From NCBI GenBank assembly GCA_019412865.1, contig DXOJ01000315.1, positions 1-7,499 of the forward strand: a stretch of DNA of 7,499 nucleotides, given 5' to 3'. A program made the position numbers and the translations under genes. The stretch is from Bacteroides sp. (GTDB taxonomy: Bacteria; Bacteroidota; Bacteroidia; Bacteroidales; Bacteroidaceae). Positions within the stretch are counted from its first letter, which is position 1; each line of letters starts with the position of its first letter. The notes beneath the pieces are model-generated. The model was not told the origin of the DNA and made no database searches. It saw only the letters and a program-made list of their open reading frames with translations. This document shows positions 5,950 to 7,499 of the stretch, in pieces.

Positions 5950-7329
5950 ATGAAAAACATACTTTTTGGCTTATTAATATCTTGCAGTGTTCCCATATTC
6001 GCTCAAAATGGAATCACCTTTAAAGTTGAAAAGCTTTCAAAGCCTGAAGAATTACTCCATTTGAATTCCCAAGACGACATTTATAAAAGTCTTATATTAT
6101 CGTACATGAACATAGAGCCTTATGAAATAAAAAAGAAGCATATCGAAATTCCTTATCATATCATTGCAAAGAGCCAATCTCCTGACAGTCTGGTATCTTT
6201 TGGTCCTAATTCTTTTTTCAACGGTATGTATCAGGCTTATGCAGATCACAGGCCATTTGTTCTGTCCCCAGACATGATTTGGCTACTAATCAGCCAGGGA
6301 TTTGCCCGGCATATAAATGCCAATCAAGAATCGATGAGAAATAATCTCGTTGACTTCTCCGGCAAACTGTCCTTAATTGTAAGAGCGGACAAGAAACTGG
6401 AAGACCCTACTTTTTCATGGGAAGAGATCTTTCCCCAATTCACAAAACAAATATCAGAACACGTCGGTAACCATCTGACTGAGTTGCTTACCTGTAATTT
6501 TTCAACAACCACCTCCTTAGAGAAAGTTGCTTCTGAAATAACAATCATGGAAGCTGTGAAGCCATACTTTGAGTTTATAATCATACGCATTGTCTGTGGA
6601 ATACCTGAAATAACCCTCGAAGGAACTCCGGAGGACTGGGAGAAAGTTCTACAGAAAGCCAGAAGCCTGAAAGAATATAAACTTGAATGGTGGATTTCCG
6701 AACTGGAGCCTCTTCTGGAAGAATTTGTCAAAGCCTCCAAAGGCCAGGTGGACAAAAGCTTCTGGCGCAATATGTTCAAATATCATTCACAGAAGCAATA
6801 CGGCGCTCCGAATATTATTGACGGATGGATTGTTAAAATTTTCCCGTATGACAAGAAAGGAAGAAGAAATAATCTGAAACAGCTTGAAGGCAGAAATTGT
6901 CTCCCCGATGAAATAGTGAAGGTAGATGTAAAGTATCAGGAAGTATATCCCGATGCCGTCAAAGAGACCCCATTGGAATTTTGGGCAGGTTTCATCGGAC
7001 TGGAGCAAAATAGTAAGAATTTTGCTCTGCGACCACAAATAGGTTGGATGGTCAGAAAGAAAGACGTTGACAATGACGGATTAAAAAACAAGTTGAGTGC
7101 TGATGCACAAAATAACGGCTGGGGCAGTGGGATTAACATTAGGGTAAAGGAGTTTCCTACTGTCTTGTTAGAACTGAAGGAGATAAAAAGGTTGGATATC
7201 CAGTTTATCGATAAGATCGATATACCGGATGAAATATCAAAGATAAAAATTGAATCGTTGACCCTATATGGAAAGATAACCAAAGAGGGAATAGAGCGCA
7301 TTAAAAGCTATTACCCGATACGGATATAA
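5950..7329 (+). CDS. Secreted DUF4419-family protein, function unknown
   Basis: The 459-aa product matches the DUF4419 pattern as I know it. RPFVLSPDMIWLLISQGFARH (101-121 region), SEITIMEAVKPYFEF (195-209), CGIPEITLEGTPEDWEKV (216-233), EYKLEWW (242-248), FWRNMFK (271-277) and DGWIVKIFPY (291-300) occur in the expected order. No activity is established for the family to my knowledge. Residues 1-18 form a signal peptide ending IFA before Gln19. LISC at 9-12 resembles a lipobox but would give an unusually short lipoprotein signal, so ordinary secretion is preferred. DVDNDG at 372-377 has the DxDxDG spacing of a calcium loop. The tail (about 404-456) has leucine-rich-repeat-like spacing, for example LKEIKRLDIQF and IESLTLYGKITKEGIERI. 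By eye the gene looks more A+T-rich than the peptidase and polymerase genes. It is monocistronic, with its own promoter and leader hairpin. Family call confident; role not assignable. Confidence 0.88.
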   Translation: MKNILFGLLISCSVPIFAQNGITFKVEKLSKPEELLHLNSQDDIYKSLILSYMNIEPYEIKKKHIEIPYHIIAKSQSPDSLVSFGPNSFFNGMYQAYADHRPFVLSPDMIWLLISQGFARHINANQESMRNNLVDFSGKLSLIVRADKKLEDPTFSWEEIFPQFTKQISEHVGNHLTELLTCNFSTTTSLEKVASEITIMEAVKPYFEFIIIRIVCGIPEITLEGTPEDWEKVLQKARSLKEYKLEWWISELEPLLEEFVKASKGQVDKSFWRNMFKYHSQKQYGAPNIIDGWIVKIFPYDKKGRRNNLKQLEGRNCLPDEIVKVDVKYQEVYPDAVKETPLEFWAGFIGLEQNSKNFALRPQIGWMVRKKDVDNDGLKNKLSADAQNNGWGSGINIRVKEFPTVLLELKEIKRLDIQFIDKIDIPDEISKIKIESLTLYGKITKEGIERIKSYYPIRI

Positions 7330-7373
7330 AAATAAATGGCTCGCGAGGTGGAATAAATTCATTGATAGCCCCA

Positions 7374-7418
7374 TAAAAAAAGAACACTCAATGTTACTAT
7401 TGCAACGTTGAGTGTTCT
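7374..7418 (-). terminator. Intrinsic terminator of ssrA (possibly bidirectional)
   Basis: A 15-bp stem (7381-7395 with 7404-7418), containing one wobble or mismatch position (T7392/G7407 on the + strand), encloses an 8-nt loop. Read on the minus strand it runs into seven T (complement of A7375-7381), a canonical intrinsic terminator 30 bp after the tmRNA 3' end. On the + strand the stem is followed only by CTTTATAG, so any termination of the DUF4419 transcript here would be weaker. Confidence 0.85.
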
Positions 7419-7447
7419 CTTTATAGATACTAATGATTAGTATAAAG

Positions 7448-7499
7448 TGGAGCTGGAGGGAATCGAACCCTCGTCCAAACGAGGAAATCATAAGCTTTC
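7448..7499 (-). ncRNA. ssrA: tmRNA (ssrA), 3' end only, continues beyond the window
   Basis: Read on the minus strand, the segment ends with the tmRNA tRNA-like domain. TTTGGACGAGGG leads into a T-arm (GAGGG, loop TTCGATT, CCCTC), then the 3' acceptor strand CAGCTCC and discriminator A at 7448. This matches the well-known bacterial tmRNA 3' end (TTTCGGACGCGGGTTC... CCAGCTCCA in E. coli) closely. tmRNA with SmpB rescues stalled ribosomes and tags the nascent chain. CCA is not encoded: CTT follows the discriminator, so it must be added by the CCA-adding enzyme, as is usual in this phylum. The peptide-tag frame and 5' domain lie outside the window. An ordinary tRNA is less likely because no anticodon arm can be placed just upstream of the T-arm. 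Confidence 0.87.

Noticed and set aside
7448..7499. tRNA gene 3' half
   Set aside because: The T-arm and acceptor strand fit a tRNA-like end, but no anticodon stem or variable loop can be placed upstream. The TTTGGACG and CAGCTCCA context is characteristic of tmRNA.

Overview
The window looks like chromosomal DNA from a Bacteroides-type gut bacterium (Bacteroidales). Four promoter-like sites match the Bacteroides -7 consensus TAnnTTTG at sensible distances upstream of genes. Several proteins carry short signal peptides ending in the 'FAQ' or 'SAQ' style common in this phylum. Leaders are A-rich and lack strong Shine-Dalgarno sequences, and the tmRNA end does not encode CCA. Species cannot be fixed from the sequence alone.

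Layout, left to right. A small basic ORF (2-139, perhaps cut at the window edge) is followed by an intrinsic terminator. A promoter abuts that terminator and drives a secreted C1B-type papain-fold peptidase (233-1411, +). The peptidase converges on a minus-strand pair across a 209-bp gap, which holds a large imperfect palindrome built from CACGGATTA words. The pair is a secreted heparinase II/III-type polysaccharide lyase (2383-4308) followed 60 bp later by a small secreted protein with a predicted carbohydrate-binding jelly roll (1621-2322). It looks like a two-gene transcript from a promoter at 4343-4350. No SusC/SusD, sensor or sulfatase gene is visible beside it.

The 310-bp gap between the lyase and dinB holds the least expected structure in the window: six imperfect tandem units of about 22 bp, each opening with AACAGAG or a variant. 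Two central units form a perfect 17-bp stem. dinB (DNA polymerase IV, 4643-5734, -) follows. It is divergent from a secreted DUF4419 protein (5950-7329, +), whose mRNA probably begins with a 7-bp hairpin. The window ends in the 3' end of the tmRNA gene ssrA on the minus strand, with its own terminator at 7374-7418.

Functionally this is mostly a housekeeping neighbourhood (translesion synthesis, ribosome rescue) with three independent envelope or secreted units. I see no phage, transposase, CRISPR or defence cassette. The unexplained material is the 22-bp array, the CACGGATTA palindrome, the uncharacterised DUF4419 protein, and the peptidase's missing C-terminal arm.
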